Origin: CAZGSG01 sp964528095
Lineage (GTDB): Bacteria; Bacteroidota; Bacteroidia; Chitinophagales; Chitinophagaceae
Length of the DNA: 7,005 nucleotides
Direction of reading: 5' to 3'
NCBI GenBank assembly: GCA_964528095.1
Contig: CAZGSG010000316.1
Location: 1-7,005, forward strand
Shown: piece after piece, positions 6,345-7,005 of the stretch
Layout of the letters: each line of letters begins with the position of its first letter
Numbering within the stretch: the first letter of the stretch is position 1
The notes under the pieces: model-generated
Databases searched by the model: none
The model's input: the letters and a program-made list of their open reading frames with translations, nothing else
Told to the model about the DNA's origin: nothing
Made by a program: the position numbers and the translations under genes

Positions 6345-7005
6345 ATGAAAATGACAAAGAACAATTATCAGGGCGCATTACAGTTGCCATTAGGTTCAGG
6401 GTTTAATGCGCAATCCACTGCAAGTGATGTAATCAAAGGCATAGACCTTACAGGCAAAATCGTTATCATAACAGGCGGCAACGCAGGCATCGGACTGGAA
6501 ACTACCAGGGTGCTTGCTGCAGCCGGAGCAACGGTGATTGTACCTGCCCGTGATATTGAAAAAGCTAAAAAGAACCTTGAGGGTGTTGCTAACGTAGAGT
6601 TGGAGAGAATGGACTTCATGGATGTAACCACCATCGATTCATTTGCAGAAAAATTTCTCGCATCCGGCAGACCGCTTCACCTGTTGATCAACAATGCAGG
6701 TATCATGTGGGTACCGCTGCGCAGAGACAGCCGGGGTATTGAATCGCAGTTGGCCACCAACTACCTGGGCCAGTTCCATCTTACTGCAAGATTGTTGCCT
6801 GCGCTTAAGAAAGCGAATGGTGCAAGGGTGATCAATGTATCTTCTTTAGGACATCAGATGGCTCCTTTCAATTTCGGGGATCCTAATTTCCTGCATCGCG
6901 AATACGAAACATTACAGGCTTACGGACAATCGAAAACCGCCAGTATTTTATTTGCCCTTGAGCTGAACAATCGTGGTAAGGAATCAGGCATACAATCCTA
7001 CTCCT
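6345..7005 (+). CDS. Short-chain dehydrogenase/reductase (SDR), 3'-truncated by the window edge
   Basis: The first 220 residues of an NAD(P)-dependent oxidoreductase are visible and the frame is open to the window end. The family signature is complete in order: cofactor loop TGGNAGIG (43-50), a likely cofactor-specificity stretch at PAR near the end of strand 2, NNAG (116-119), the catalytic serine in NVSS (164-167), and the active-site YGQSK (193-197). After it, SKTASILFALELNNR continues the helix as in relatives of retinol-dehydrogenase or WWOX-like SDRs. A roughly 35-residue extension precedes the Rossmann fold. The start is ATG at 6345; a second in-frame ATG at 6351 is equally possible, since both have an A-rich leader without a Shine-Dalgarno sequence. 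The arginine in PAR hints at NADPH preference, but this is inference. The substrate cannot be told. The gene is separated from GH9 by a strong terminator and probably has its own promoter. Confidence 0.92.
   Translation, partial: MKMTKNNYQGALQLPLGSGFNAQSTASDVIKGIDLTGKIVIITGGNAGIGLETTRVLAAAGATVIVPARDIEKAKKNLEGVANVELERMDFMDVTTIDSFAEKFLASGRPLHLLINNAGIMWVPLRRDSRGIESQLATNYLGQFHLTARLLPALKKANGARVINVSSLGHQMAPFNFGDPNFLHREYETLQAYGQSKTASILFALELNNRGKESGIQSYS

Noticed and set aside
6142..6390. 82-codon minus-strand frame after the GH9 gene
   Set aside because: It overlaps the terminator hairpin and the SDR start, and its translation resembles no family I recognise.

Overview
The window looks like a piece of a Bacteroidota chromosome, most like the Chitinophagaceae or Sphingobacteriia. 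This is inferred from moderate-to-low GC content, AT-rich leaders without strong Shine-Dalgarno sequences, a -7-type promoter element TAnnTTTG, long stem-loop terminators, and protein families common in that group. No rRNA, tRNA, CRISPR array, insertion sequence or phage gene was seen.

Layout from left to right. (1) Bases 1-980 hold the 3' part of a plus-strand gene for a fused DoxD/DoxA-type membrane protein (thiosulfate:quinone oxidoreductase family); its start lies outside the window. (2) Bases 982-1035 form a perfect 24-bp stem with a 6-nt loop between two convergent genes. (3) Bases 1062-2591, minus strand, encode a 509-residue FAD-dependent amine-oxidase-type flavoprotein. Its two halves appear in swapped order: the C-terminal half of the family comes first, and the dinucleotide-binding GxGxxG half begins only at about residue 233. 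(4) Bases 2592-2965 are a 374-bp non-coding region between divergent genes, with an imperfect direct repeat. (5) Bases 2966-3427 encode a small SRPBCC (START-like) protein. (6) Bases 3618-6077 encode a secreted multidomain family 9 glycoside hydrolase, followed by a strong stem-loop terminator at 6128-6173. (7) Bases 6345-7005 hold the 5' part of a short-chain dehydrogenase/reductase that runs off the right edge.

The genes look like independent units rather than one pathway operon: directions alternate, gaps are 80-370 bp, and two strong hairpins separate units. The GH9 enzyme is exported and probably acts on a beta-glucan-like polymer, although no SusC/SusD pair lies beside it here. The other products are membrane-bound (DoxD/A) or cytosolic (flavoprotein, SRPBCC protein, SDR). 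The most striking item is the apparent natural circular permutation of the flavoprotein.
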